A DNA stretch of 64,000 bases from Pholis gunnellus (Eukaryota > Chordata > Actinopteri > Perciformes > Pholidae), in contig OU342804.1 of assembly GCA_910591455.2 (NCBI GenBank), positions 25,078,710 to 25,142,709 on the forward strand. Reading direction: 5' to 3'. A program made the translations under genes and the position numbers. Within the stretch, counting starts at the first letter, position 1, and the number at the start of each line of letters is the position of its first letter. Shown here in pieces: positions 38,901 to 48,960 of the stretch. The notes beneath the pieces are model-generated. The model was not told the origin of the DNA and did no database searches. It saw only the letters and a program-made list of their open reading frames with translations.

Positions 38901-39174
38901 CTAAAACCACCATTTTCCTTGATTTGACCCAGACTGGTAGATCTAAAATCCATCTCAATAAATACGGGTCAAAATTGACCCGAAACAGCCTCAGTGTACA
39001 AAAACGTGTAGCACCTGTACAAAAGTATAACATTTTAAAATATTTTCATTTGTGTATTTTGGGTCACTTTAGGAAAAGTCTTCAAATTTCAGGCTAAAAG
39101 AATGATGTTTAGGGTATTTTTACTGCTGTCAAATGTCAAAACGGGTCAAATTTGACCCTAACAGTATGTAAGGG

Positions 39175-39743
39175 TTAGTTAGGGCTGCGTCCTGCAAATG
39201 TGCCGTTACGGACACCCAGGTGGGTGTGAGTGCGTGCAATTTCTTTCAGGTAAATCGCGGATGTGGAGACTCTCGCCGCTAATTGGTTCAGGTAGTCCTC
39301 CAGCCAGGAACCTGATTGGTGCGCCACCCAGTCCGACGTGTCAATCACGAGAAGGAAGGCTATTGGAAGGAGTATAAAGGCTGGAGCCAGGCTTTACTTG
39401 TGCAGTGTCTAATCCTGGGGACTGGACCAGGTTAGTGTCAAGTTGTATAAAACTGATCTTGCACATACATCTTAGAAAACTGATTTTTAGAAACACTAAC
39501 ACAAGATCAAGTGGTTCCTATTTTTTCTGTACTTTTGGACAAAGAATTAGAGTATATAGTCTTTATTTCAATTTGCTTTTGTTTTAGATAAGTGAAAGCC
39601 TTAACTTCTTATCGTATCTTTTAATTATATTTTTGTCTTTGATTTAAAAAAAACAACAACCACCCTCTTTTAGCACTGTTGAGCCATTTTGTTAACTCCG
39701 ATTCACTTATGTTTAACGAAAGAGCTCTTTTCTTTTTAAATGA
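39175..39743. other. Unassigned stretch between piggyBac and DIRS recombinase parts
   Basis: The DIRS reading does not resume at once after the piggyBac end. The first 250 bases are CpG-richer and include the promoter-like cluster described separately; then comes AT-rich sequence. It may be another undetected insertion. Confidence 0.4.
39282..39378 (+). promoter_or_regulatory. CCAAT/TATA-like cluster
   Basis: Three ATTGG (inverted CCAAT) motifs at 39282, 39315 and 39362 are followed by TATAAA at 39373-39378 and, 45 bases on, by the sequence CAGTGTCTAATCC. The arrangement resembles a polymerase II promoter, perhaps belonging to an LTR or a DNA transposon lodged here. No frame follows that I can link to it. 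Confidence 0.25.
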
Positions 39744-40097
39744 ATAACTTCAATCATCTGGTTTTCTGTTATTTCCTTTTTCTTCACAAGATGCCGCTCG
39801 TGTTAACCTTCCGTCAAAGGTTGGTCTATAACGATTTGGCCCCATCTACAGTTAAAGGCGTATGCTACAGCCATTTTGTCTTGCCATGCAGGCTATAGTG
39901 AGAGATTGTTTTTTGCTCATCCTTTGATGAAGCAATTTTTGAAGACAATCCTAAGCACCACGGTGGGATTTACCACTTGTCCTGCACACTCTTGGGGGTC
40001 CTTCTTAGCGGATAGCCTAAATCTCTTTCAGATGCTCTCTCCAAAGACAGCATTTTCCTAGCCTGGTTAATAAAGTCAGTTACCTATTTCAAAGTTC
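39744..40097 (+). pseudogene. DIRS tyrosine recombinase fragment
   Basis: In frame from about 39744, LKAYATAILSCHAGYS and then HPLMKQFLK are equivalent to the L-K-V-Y-x-A-A-I-x-A-C-H-x-G and H-P-L-x-x-x-F-x-K blocks in the N-terminal domain of DIRS tyrosine recombinases. Further on, SPKTAFS corresponds to the L-K-T-A-x-L-L block. The catalytic R-H-R-Y residues lie downstream and are not present. The fragment is cut by the hAT insertion whose target duplication begins at 40098. It confirms that the interrupted host element at 33-41 kb is a DIRS retrotransposon. Confidence 0.68.
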
Positions 40098-40105
40098 GTC
40101 TAGTT

Positions 40106-40988
40106 CAGGGGTGGCCAACCCGCGGCTCGCGAGCCGCATGCGGCTCTTTGCCCGGTTTCATGCGGCTCTTACGTTCATATCGAAGTTTGTATTTGTGTTT
40201 TTTTAATGTTCGTGTTCGCTTCGCTTGAGTTAAATACGGTATTTTCGTCAAACGCGCATGTGCGGCCACAGATTACGTTCCTCGTCGACCCATTTAACGC
40301 CGAGACGGACTGTTTGAAAGCCCCGCTAGTCACAGATGAGGATGCGGCTGAGTTAGAGATGATCGATCTTTGTGAGGAGGACCAACTCAAACCTGCTTTA
40401 AGGGAAGGGACCATTGAGTTCTGGAAAAAGGTGCCAATGAAAAAATACCCCAATGTCAAACGGGCTGCGCTTAAGATACTGTCAATGTTTGGGTCAACAT
40501 ACGTCTGCGAGTCTGTGTTTTCTACCCTGAAACACGTGAAATCAAAGCATCGATCTGTTCTGACTGACACCCATGTGAAAGAATTGCTTCGAGTGGCAAC
40601 AACGGAATACAAGCCAGATTTGAAGAGGATTGTTCAAGGCAAGGAATGCCAGAAGTCCCACTAAGTAACATGCATAGTAAAAGAAAAACACTATTGTAAA
40701 TTATTATATTTTTGTTTGTGGACTTAGTTGAACTGAGAGTTTGTCTGTGTGAGACAGTGCACACAATGTTCATTGTTGAAAATGACTGGCCTGTGGTCTT
40801 AGGAGTCAATTTCTGTCATTATCATATTGGTGTGTGACATTTACAATAAATCTGGCGGAGCAAAGGTATGTGTGTGTGTGAGGAAGGGATAGGGTGATGT
40901 TCATGTGTGCCCATGTGTATGATGTGGCTCTTTGCGGTAACACAGTAAAAAATGTGGCTCTTGGTCTCTGACTGGTTGGCCACCCCTG
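40106..40988 (+). mobile_element. hAT transposon, internally deleted, recent insertion
   Basis: The ends CAGGGGTGGCCAACC (40106-40120) and its exact inverse (40974-40988) form a perfect 15-bp terminal repeat, flanked by a perfect 8-bp duplication GTCTAGTT (40098-40105 and 40989-40996). Sub-terminal copies of an AGAGCC(A/G)CAT motif occur near both ends. The interior encodes only the C-terminal part of the transposase (40206-40664). The perfect ends and duplication indicate a young copy made by internal deletion of a longer element. It lies within the DIRS recombinase region. Confidence 0.95.
40206..40664 (+). pseudogene. hAT transposase C-terminal (dimerisation) fragment
   Basis: A 152-codon frame opens just inside the left end and stops before the right end. 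Residues about 27-70 match the segment preceding the dimerisation domain (VDPFNAE, then EMIDLCEEDQLK). Residues 71-131 form the hAT C-terminal dimerisation domain: FWKKVPMKKYPNVKRAALKI, FGSTYVCESVFSTLKHVKSK and RSVLTDTHVKELLRVA. This is the class related to vertebrate GTF2IRD2/SCAND3-like hAT proteins. The BED zinc finger and the catalytic DDE core are missing, so it cannot transpose alone. The domain is intact and free of stops, so a stable small protein is conceivable, but no host promoter or splice context is visible. Confidence 0.88.
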
Positions 40989-40996
40989 GTCTAGTT

Positions 40997-41151
40997 AGTA
41001 GCAGGAGTTACAATTTGGAACACTTTACTAGACAAACTTTGAAATAAGTAACTCATCACATAAAACAATACAGCCGTCAAGGCCAAAGACCAGGAGTAGA
41101 CATGAGATATGTAAATACTAGAGGAAGTCTCAATCTACTGCTTCTCTATTA
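40997..41151. other. Short unassigned stretch after the hAT element
   Basis: Probably the end of the DIRS relic, but no recombinase motif could be read here. Confidence 0.35.
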
Positions 41152-41370
41152 TTACATTACAGTCATTTAGCTGACACTTTTATCCAAAGCGACTTACAAT
41201 TCAGATGCTATCATACCGTAGACACAGCTATGGGAGCAATTTTCGGGGTTAAGTGTCTTCCTCAAGGACACATCGACATGCAACCAGTGGTGCCGGAGCC
41301 AGAGCCAGGGTTTGAACCACCAACCCTCTGGATGAAAGACAGCCCTGCTCTCCACTCAGCCACAGTCGCC
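41152..41370. repeat. Dispersed fish repeat with tRNA-like tail
   Basis: It begins ATTACAGTCATTTAGCTGAC followed by CTTTTATCCAAAGCGACTTA, a head found in very many fish repeat copies. It ends with a GGTTTGAACCACCAACCCT block and AGCCCTGCTCTCCACTCAGC, which resemble a reverse-read tRNA-type box. I recall it as a SINE- or LINE-tail-like repeat but cannot name the class with certainty. An open frame crosses it (41230-41547) and is incidental. Confidence 0.7.
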
Positions 41371-41498
41371 CACATTATTATTATCTGCAGTCAACAGTCC
41401 TTGATGAAAAGTGCTCTTGTAGTCCTCTACCATGTCAACATGATTAGACAGGACATCTTTCTGTATATACTATCAAGTCAAATAAATATATATTTGCT

Positions 41499-41530
41499 CA
41501 CACACACACACACTCACACTATGTGTGTGG
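41499..41530. repeat. Short (CA)n with inverted (TG)n, hairpin-forming
   Basis: About eight CA units are followed within 12 bases by TGTGTGTG, which could fold into a small stem. Confidence 0.6.
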
Positions 41531-42059
41531 CAGAGAGAGAGGAGTAATAGAAAGAGAACATAGTTGAACAGCTGCCCAAAACGCCTAAAGGATTAGATTG
41601 CTCTCTTTTGATCCCTCTCTCACAACATGTACCAATGTTAAAATATCAGTCTGTTGGATTGGTTAGGGGTTTATCTATGAGTTCTTCTTGTAAGCGCTTG
41701 TTATTTCATCTGATCAAAAAAGATTATCCCTGTATCTGAGAGGCTTATCGTGGCTTGAAAGTGGCTAAAAACAAAAAAGGCCAATTCAAAATAAATCACA
41801 TAACAAGATATGAACATGCAATTACCATTTGTACTTATAATAACCGAAATAGATAGTGAAATTAAAAAGGGGATTTTATTTGATCTCCGGTTCTGCACAG
41901 CATTGATGTTTTGAAGACATATGTTGTTTTCAAAGCTAAGACATATTTTGAGGTCAAACTGTCAAATTACGGTGTAGGAGAAAATAATGTATCGTCCAAG
42001 GACAAACTAACAAACCCTGCAGGATACATACAGTACATGGCTCACAACCCAGCAACTAC
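41531..42059. other. Non-coding, nothing recognised
   Basis: AT-rich interval between two repeats. Confidence 0.45.
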
Positions 42060-42510
42060 CCTTCCATTCATCCATCACCGCTCACACAGGTCACAGTGGT
42101 AGCAGGTTAAGAAAGGTAGCCCTTCTTCCAACAAGTCCTCCGGCTCTTCCTGGAGATCCTAAGACATTCTCAGGCTAGATAGGATGTATAATCACTCCAG
42201 TGCATTCAAGGCACCCAGAAGGCATCTCAATCAACTGGCTCCATTCAACGTAAAAGAACATCGGTATTGTTCTGAACTCCTTAAAGATGTCTAAGTTCCT
42301 TACTCTAAGGGTGAGTGAACCCAGCCACCTTGCGAAGAAAAGTCACTACCCAAAGCTCTTGGGCATAGGCAAGGGTTGGAACATAGATCGTCATTCCTGT
42401 CTGGCACAGTGTTTGAATGACACACTATTCCATCTCCCACTATCTATCTAACCCTCATTCCCAGACAAGTCAGGGAGATATTTGAACACGTTCAATAAGG
42501 GAGAGGCCCA
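42060..42510 (-). mobile_element. RTE-like LINE 3' end, decayed
   Basis: On the minus strand, with several stops and shifts, the translation carries TFLRKVAGFTH, then a RxMEPVD segment, then HWSDYTSYLA and ISRKSRRTC. These correspond to the C-terminal region of a common fish LINE, in which F-L-R-R-V-A-G-L-S and W-R-D-Y-I-S-x-L-A-W-E-R-L are conserved. On + the matching non-coding words include CAACTGGCTCCATTC, CTCTAAGGGTGAGTGAACCC and CAGCCACCTTGCG. The 3' edge near 42060-42080 reads CCATTCATCCATC, the inverse of a TGGATGGA-type tail. It is the same LINE type as the scrap at 3487-3567. Clade naming is tentative. Confidence 0.7.
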
Positions 42511-42956
42511 AAATAATGACTACTAAAATGTGGTTAGCTTCTGGAATCAACATGAATGAAGCTATGCAGGTAAAAGCACTAATTCCAATTTCTGGTACCC
42601 ACATAGATGCAGGCTATGTGAGTTATTCTGCTATAGTCCTCCTCCTTGGCAGGGGTATTGATGATGCTCAATGTGTTCTTGTTGGCACTCAAAACGCTCG
42701 GCCGAGTATGTGCAGCTTGTCCTTATCCGACAGATACATTATCCACGTTGATCACCACCCCCACAACCCATATAATGTCTTGGTCAATAGTTGTTTTGTC
42801 AGTGGGTTGATTTTATTAGCCAAGGTGTGGTTACAGCTTCAATCCTCTCTTGCTGGTGAGTACTTTAAGGCTTAATATTCTGTCTTTCCTGCAACCCTCT
42901 AGGCTTCCCCTTGGTTAGCTAGAATATTACGACCCCTCCCTTTCTGCCTGGGGTGA
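42511..42956. other. Unassigned, one 119-codon frame
   Basis: A + strand frame (42516-42875) is open for 119 codons with no motif I know. It begins where the LINE similarity ends and may be part of another decayed element. Confidence 0.3.
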
Positions 42957-43002
42957 CTAACCTGTCCTGTTTTACAAGAGGACAGGTTAGAGGACAGGTT
43001 AG
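42957..43002. repeat. 12-bp perfect stem with a duplicated arm
   Basis: CTAACCTGTCCT (42957-42968), a 10-base loop, its exact inverse AGGACAGGTTAG (42979-42990), and a tandem second copy of that arm (42991-43002). Either copy could pair with the left arm, so two alternative hairpins are possible. Confidence 0.85.
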
Positions 43003-43901
43003 TTAACCTAATTCGGTGGCAACTGTTAAGGCCTCCACCAACGTCAGACTATACCCAAGCCAGTCCTCATTCAATAATATATGCGTAGAAATGTTCTTAC
43101 TTTGCGCACAAAATAAGTGCACATGCAAAATTACTGTCGCATTTACGACATATGCACACCATGTGCATAATTATTGGACAATTATTGGATTTGTGGAACA
43201 TGTCCAAGAAATGAGGGTTAAAGTGAGATCCAGAAAGGACTTTCATCCAGAGGGAATTTGTTTCATAGTTGTATTAGGGCTGTTCCAAATTGTCTCCAAA
43301 AATCTTGACATTTGAATTCTAAATCAGCATTTGAATGCTGCTCAATTTCTTTTTTCCATGTCTATTCTGCAGATAAAGATCAGGCTACACTAATATTTTT
43401 AGAAGTGTGAAATATACTCTCTCTAGGGTTCAAGATATTTTTAGTTTTTTTTAGTTTGACATGTCATAAAATATGATAACAGACATCCAAAGCTTCATTC
43501 AAAAACCAGAAGCTTCAAAATGTATACGATATTTTAATTATGACAATTTATGAGGATGAAAGGGTTTCAATTTTAAAAAGTTATTGAAAACATTTGATAA
43601 ATGCATTGGCAAACTAACAGTTTTAAATGTTGCTGTATATTAAAGAATGTAGTTTTAATATGAGATGTATTTATTTAAAAGGTTTGAGTTTACATTGAGA
43701 CAGCCGACCAGGCTTTCACCATTTGAATGTACACATGTGAGGGAGTTGTGAATTTGTTCGCAGAAGAACAAATTTGGGTTAAAATATATTGATGAATCTC
43801 AGATTTTAGCGAGAAATGTAAGCACAGGCCCACTGTCCTCTTCTCTGTAATAGGCTCCACAACTTGTAGTATTGGTTTGGTTTGATATTTAAATGCCATA
43901 A
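43003..43901. other. Non-coding, nothing recognised
   Basis: AT-rich, with no frame or repeat that I can assign. Confidence 0.5.
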
Positions 43902-43923
43902 ACACACACACACACACACACAC

Positions 43924-43966
<43 letters not shown>
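43902..43966. repeat. (CA)32 microsatellite, one interruption
   Basis: Sixty-five bases of CA with a CT interruption at about 43924. Confidence 0.96.
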
Positions 43967-43967
<1 letters not shown>

Positions 43968-46682
43968 CCATTTCGTAGAGTCCTGATGCAGCTAATCACT
44001 ACACCCCATGTTCATATTTTGCAAATATTCATGTTTGTTAAATTTTAATAAAAATACATAATTTGCAAAGCCAAAGTTGCAGTATGCTGCTTTGTATGAA
44101 TTGACAAGATTGTGTAAACACAACAGGGTTGTGCTAATAAAACTACTACATTGCAAAACATTCTTATTCCTTTTCTTCTTTTTGTCCTTTTACTTATTCT
44201 CAGATGATAGTTTTCAAAATCAAAAAAAAAAGAAATTAGAAATAAACAACAGACTGTCATACTTTGATTTCCCATACAGTACTTGTGCATTATATTTTTG
44301 GGCAATGGTTGACGCATTTCCTTTTTGCTGTAAATCAAGCCTTCATACATAATTGTTAACCAAGGCTATATAGGGAACCAATCTAATTACATGTCATTAT
44401 TATATAGTCACTACTTTCTGCAACCAAAATGTACTTAATAATGATAAAACAAGAAACGCGCTATTGCCACTAAAAAAAAAGGAGGAAAGAGTGTGAAATG
44501 CAGTGAAGGAAAGATAGGAGACTGGAAGGGAAAAGGCATACAAGGATGCATGAAAAAAAGAGAAGATCATACATCAGGTCTAACACTGTTCTCACTCATC
44601 AGTGGGAGAGAAAAAAAATCACTCTGACATCACCGAGCTAATGTCCTGCAGTCTCTTCCATCAGTAGCACCCGAAATGTGCCTCTCCTGTCTGCTCTATA
44701 AACCTTTCATGAAGAGGGAGGGAGAGAATGTGGCTAAGAGAAAATGGAGAGAGTGGAACTGCCAAAAAGACAGATAAATCAAATGTGGAGCAGAACAGAG
44801 GGAGAGACAAAAGACAATTTGAAAATAAAGATGGAGGGTGAAATAAAGGAAGACCCTAAAGGGACTGGGGCATACAAAAATGCTATAGGACATGGAATGA
44901 ATGCATTCCAAAGGAAGTAAAAAAAATAAAAAGAGAAAAGAAGTAATTGAATGAAAAAAAGAGCGACACTAAGAGCTAAACACAGGTAGCAGCAGGCAGG
45001 TCACTTTGTTGCATCTGTGTCTGGAACTATGCATCTTTCCAGTTATGAAGCTAGCTACATTAATCATATCATCTCTGAACCTCAACCAACTTCTCACAAT
45101 GGAAGCAGAATCTTCCCCTCCCACTCCACTGGATTATTTTGGTTTGTTTGTTTGGAATGCTAACACTCAAGCTATATCTGTAAGCAGTTACTGCCACCAG
45201 CGACACTGGTATACTGTATTTAGAATTGCAGCAGGGTAACTCCACCACTGTGGCTCCCAACATCCTCCGATCCTGTCAGCCTGTACACCAAATGCCACTG
45301 CTATCCACCAACTACAATCTCACCATGCAGCTAAGAAAGCAGATTGTAGTTTAAAATAGAGAAGATGGATATTAGATAGCACGTTTTTCTAACTAGTATA
45401 ATACAAATTGTCAGCAGTCCCAGACCAGCTAATCTGACTGTGAAGCTGACATTGCTTCAATACCGTTTCTCTTCATTGTCTGTTCTCCGCATGCCTCATA
45501 TCAAACAGAATTGTCAAGTTGTTACACTCTAGTTTCCATCTTCAGTCTGACATTGCCTCCACTCTAAGCAATTTCCATGGGTGGTGGGAATTTGGCTTAC
45601 CAATCACTAGAGACCAACGTATCCGCTTGAATCTAACGGAATTTGAAGTCGACAGGTGATGTGTTCCCATGACACTTTTTGGTAATGTTCAAGAGTGGAA
45701 CAGAGTGAGTTAAGAGACAAAATAAAAAAACAGATCTGTATGTTGTCGGGCGATATTGAGAAGACATGCAGTTTATGCAAAATGAATTTGTTAAACAAGG
45801 GGGTCTTATCAAACTCAAAACTATTACTTAGCAGCCCAAACGCACAAGAGAAGCCATCTAGTGAACGATTGAAATATGTTGGCATATTTCTCCCATATAG
45901 TCCCAGCATCTATTCTGGAAGGATTTATGTATGTTTGAGATTACTTGTAAGGGTTGAAGGGATAAATGTAGATACTGTTGGTATTGGTCGTATGAAATTG
46001 CATTGTATGGCAACCATGTCATTTTGTACCCCACCCCTCAAATCTTGTCAAACAGCAGAATTTAACAGTTATTACTGCGGTGCTGTTGTACAGAATTAAA
46101 GTTGGATAAAGTTGTTCATGTACTCTTTATGTAAATCAGAGTGCTGTGTAAAACAGGAGAGATGAGTAAAAGGGTTGCTGAGGACTGCGCTGTCCACTTA
46201 TAAATATGCAGAATAGTTTCCTTTGTGCCCAGCATGAAAATCATGATCTCCGTGTATCAGCTCGTAGCTTACTCACAGTTTTATCCAGTTCAAATATCGT
46301 GTGATCTCACTAGGTGGTCCATACAGTCACCTTGTTTCAAAGAGATCAGTATGCCCTATTTCTCCTGAGCTTGGCCACTCTACAGTATTTCCCAATCATC
46401 CCCACCCTTTCCTAGGTGAGGGGAGAGAGACCACAGTTCTGCTATTGTTCATTATGTTTGCCTTAGTTGGCTTGGTTTTGCAGAGGTGACATTATTGGCT
46501 GTACTGATAATAGCTTTGATTGGTAGTTTTGTAAAATTATTCATCTGAATGTGGATGGGTTATTTATAGGTTGTTTCCTCTGCGAGCTGTGGGACCTATT
46601 TTTATTCATTTTTTTCAAGGAAAATGTTACAGGCTCTTTCTAAGGAGATTCATATAGAAGTGTTATTAAGGCAGTCGGTCTG
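43967..46682. other. Non-coding; purine-rich strand at 44.47-44.97 kb
   Basis: No gene recognised. The + strand is strongly purine-biased (A/G, with many GAGA and GGGAG words) for roughly 500 bases from 44470, interrupted near 44600-44700. Frames up to 134 codons (45695-46099, +) lack recognisable motifs. Confidence 0.45.
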
Positions 46683-46687
46683 ATAAA

Positions 46688-47250
46688 TGTTAAACCCCGT
46701 GGAAACACCAAAAAAAACAGGACTCAATTTCACGACCCAGACAGCAAGATAGATGTAGAAAAACAGACTTTACTTATCGGAACAGGTTCGGTACACAGGC
46801 AAGCAAATCCAGCAGGGATGAGGCAAAAACAAGGTTGGGCAAAATCAGGCAGAGATCACAAACACCAGGAACATGAAATACAAGGAAATCACTCGACAAG
46901 GAGGTGCTCAGACGAACTGGCACAGAGACATGGGAACACAGGGTTTAAATACACTATAGGTGATGAAACACAGGTGGATTCAATCAGGGGCGGGGCAGAC
47001 AATTACAGCGGAGCGAAAACACACACAGGCAGGAAGTAAAGTGCTCTGAAATAAGAGGACAGGAAAAACAGGAAATACTGAAATGACAAAAAAAAGAAAT
47101 TTAACCAGGGAACAGGACAAGACATGACAAACACAAATGATGCAGAGAAAAAAGGAGGAAAGAGCCCAAAGACAGGAAGTGAAACAAACACGGGACACAA
47201 GAGGCAAGGCACTTGCACGAGGCACTTGCACGAACTCAGGGATCATGACA
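46688..47250 (-). mobile_element. Solo LTR of a retrotransposon
   Basis: The 563-bp segment begins TGTTAAAC and ends GATCATGACA, so it has TG...CA borders, and is flanked by a perfect 5-bp duplication ATAAA (46683-46687 and 47251-47255). Reading on the minus strand, a TATTTAAA promoter-like box lies near 46945 with transcript-like sequence after it, giving the orientation. No internal coding region, primer-binding site or second LTR is present, as expected after recombination between two LTRs. A 13-bp unit (GCACTTGCACGAG) is duplicated near its minus-strand 5' end (47208-47233). The type (Gypsy-like or other) cannot be told from the LTR alone. Confidence 0.8.
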
Positions 47251-47255
47251 ATAAA

Positions 47256-48960
47256 TAGGTCTAACGTATACTCATATTGTCATGCTCTGCTTCTGAAACG
47301 ACTGTGAAAAGTGCATTATCAAATAGTATTTTGCTTTTAACGTGGAGGACGTGGAAGTCAGATAGAAGCAACAACAAAAATTTCATATGTATTTTTCGAA
47401 TTCATAATCTATAAAATACAAATGTATAAAGTGTAAGAATAAGATGTTTTAGGATGGAAAAATTAGATCCTATAAAAAGTATTTTGTGAAGATGTAGATA
47501 CAAATATATTATTTAAAACCCAAATTAAGTTTTAGTATTACCGAGTAGGTAAACGTATACCAATTTTACACGTGAGCAATATTATTTTCAAAACCTCCAA
47601 AAGATGTATTCAGATATTTTATTATTGCTTTTGAAAAATGTATTAAATTAGAAACCAGAGTTTTGAATAAATGAGACCACTGCTTTGGTATTACAGTGAA
47701 ACAACACAAAGTCCATGCTGCACAGACTATATATAAGAAGCATATCTCATCTGTTTCAATATTGTACAAAGCTCCCAGGCTCATACCTCCCCAATACCTT
47801 CCAGAGAGGCAGCAAATAGATAAAAATGACACTCCTTTTAAATCCCCTATGGATAAATGCTTGGTTAAGTGTTCTTTCAACCAGTATATTGTTGGCTGGT
47901 AAAGAAGATTTGTTTGATATAGAAAACAATTTATACTGTAAATTCTCCTGTTGTAAGTGAGAATGGGTAGCCTACTCACAAGTATCAATGTATCTTGATC
48001 AAGTTACAGCCGCTGCCTGTTTTGAGGACATAGGATAAAAAGAGGCCTTCACACAATTGCGTTGCCCTCTATTGAGCACTGCACGCCTGCAGCATTTCTG
48101 TCACATCTGATAATGTGATTTAGAGAATGCAGTGGCAAAAAGATGTGAATTTGTTCCTTTTCTTAGCATTTCTGGCTACATACCTGTTTGTTTTTTCTAT
48201 TTTAGGTGGTAACTCAATAGACAGCTCAGGATGTTGAATTCAGTCAGTGTGTAAACAATAAACCTTATATTAATCAAAATGAACAACAAGTATGTCACAA
48301 TACAATAAATAAAAAAATGTAAAATGGTTTATCAGTTATTTAAACTAGTCAAGTTTTGACAGTATGCAGATCAACATAAGAGGCCTCTGACACATGTTCT
48401 ATGCTGTCTTATTCACTTTGTCTGAAATATTGTTATATAGTCTTTATCAACATGGTGATTCTGCACACAAAAAAGTTAAAAGCTAAAACTGTAACTAAAT
48501 TATCTGAAGTGGTTGAATTTGATTTGTACTTGCAATTGAAGTAGCTAAAATAGTGTGCCCTGAAAAACTGAATATAAGATACATAGATGTGCCAGTTCCT
48601 GTGCTACAAAATGTTTTATTATTATTTTAAACATTTTATAATTTCTATAAACTGAGAGAAGTCTGAAATCCTATGACTTTGGACAAACAACAAAGCACTC
48701 CAATGAATGATGTACTGTAAATAAGACTTGATTATATATCAAATGTATCGTTTACAAAATCTGAATGGCTAATACCAAGGCCTATGAGTTACAAAATGAA
48801 ATTACAAATGCATTGTGCACTAATCTAGGCCCTACCTCTGGTTTCCAGTACCTTGTTACTTTATTAGGCAGTAGTATTATTCATTAGGTTCAGATAAGCC
48901 AGCTGTATGTAGGGTGAATTCAACTGTCCTCTGATCAGTTTTGAAATATAATTCATATAG
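47256..48960. other. Non-coding, nothing recognised
   Basis: AT-rich. A 140-codon minus-strand frame (47566-47988) has no recognisable motif. Confidence 0.45.

Larger units (their letters stand above)
36687..39174 (-). mobile_element. piggyBac-type transposon, defective, with nested hAT
   Basis: The ends are CCCTTACTTACTGTT (36687-36701) and, inverted, CCCTTACATACTGTT (39160-39174), 14 of 15 identical. The left flank is TTAA (36683-36686), the piggyBac target; the right flank reads TTAG, one base off. GGGTCAA-x-TTGACCC palindromes lie near both ends (36727, 38965, 39142), a feature of fish piggyBac-like elements. The transposase start codon is at 37331 on the minus strand, so the element runs right to left. 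Without the 1,133-bp hAT insertion and its 8-bp duplication the element is about 1.35 kb, so most of the transposase has been deleted. It interrupts the DIRS relic. Confidence 0.8.

Noticed and set aside
42516..42875. 119-codon plus-strand frame
   Set aside because: No recognisable domain, no splice context; lies between repeats and may be chance.
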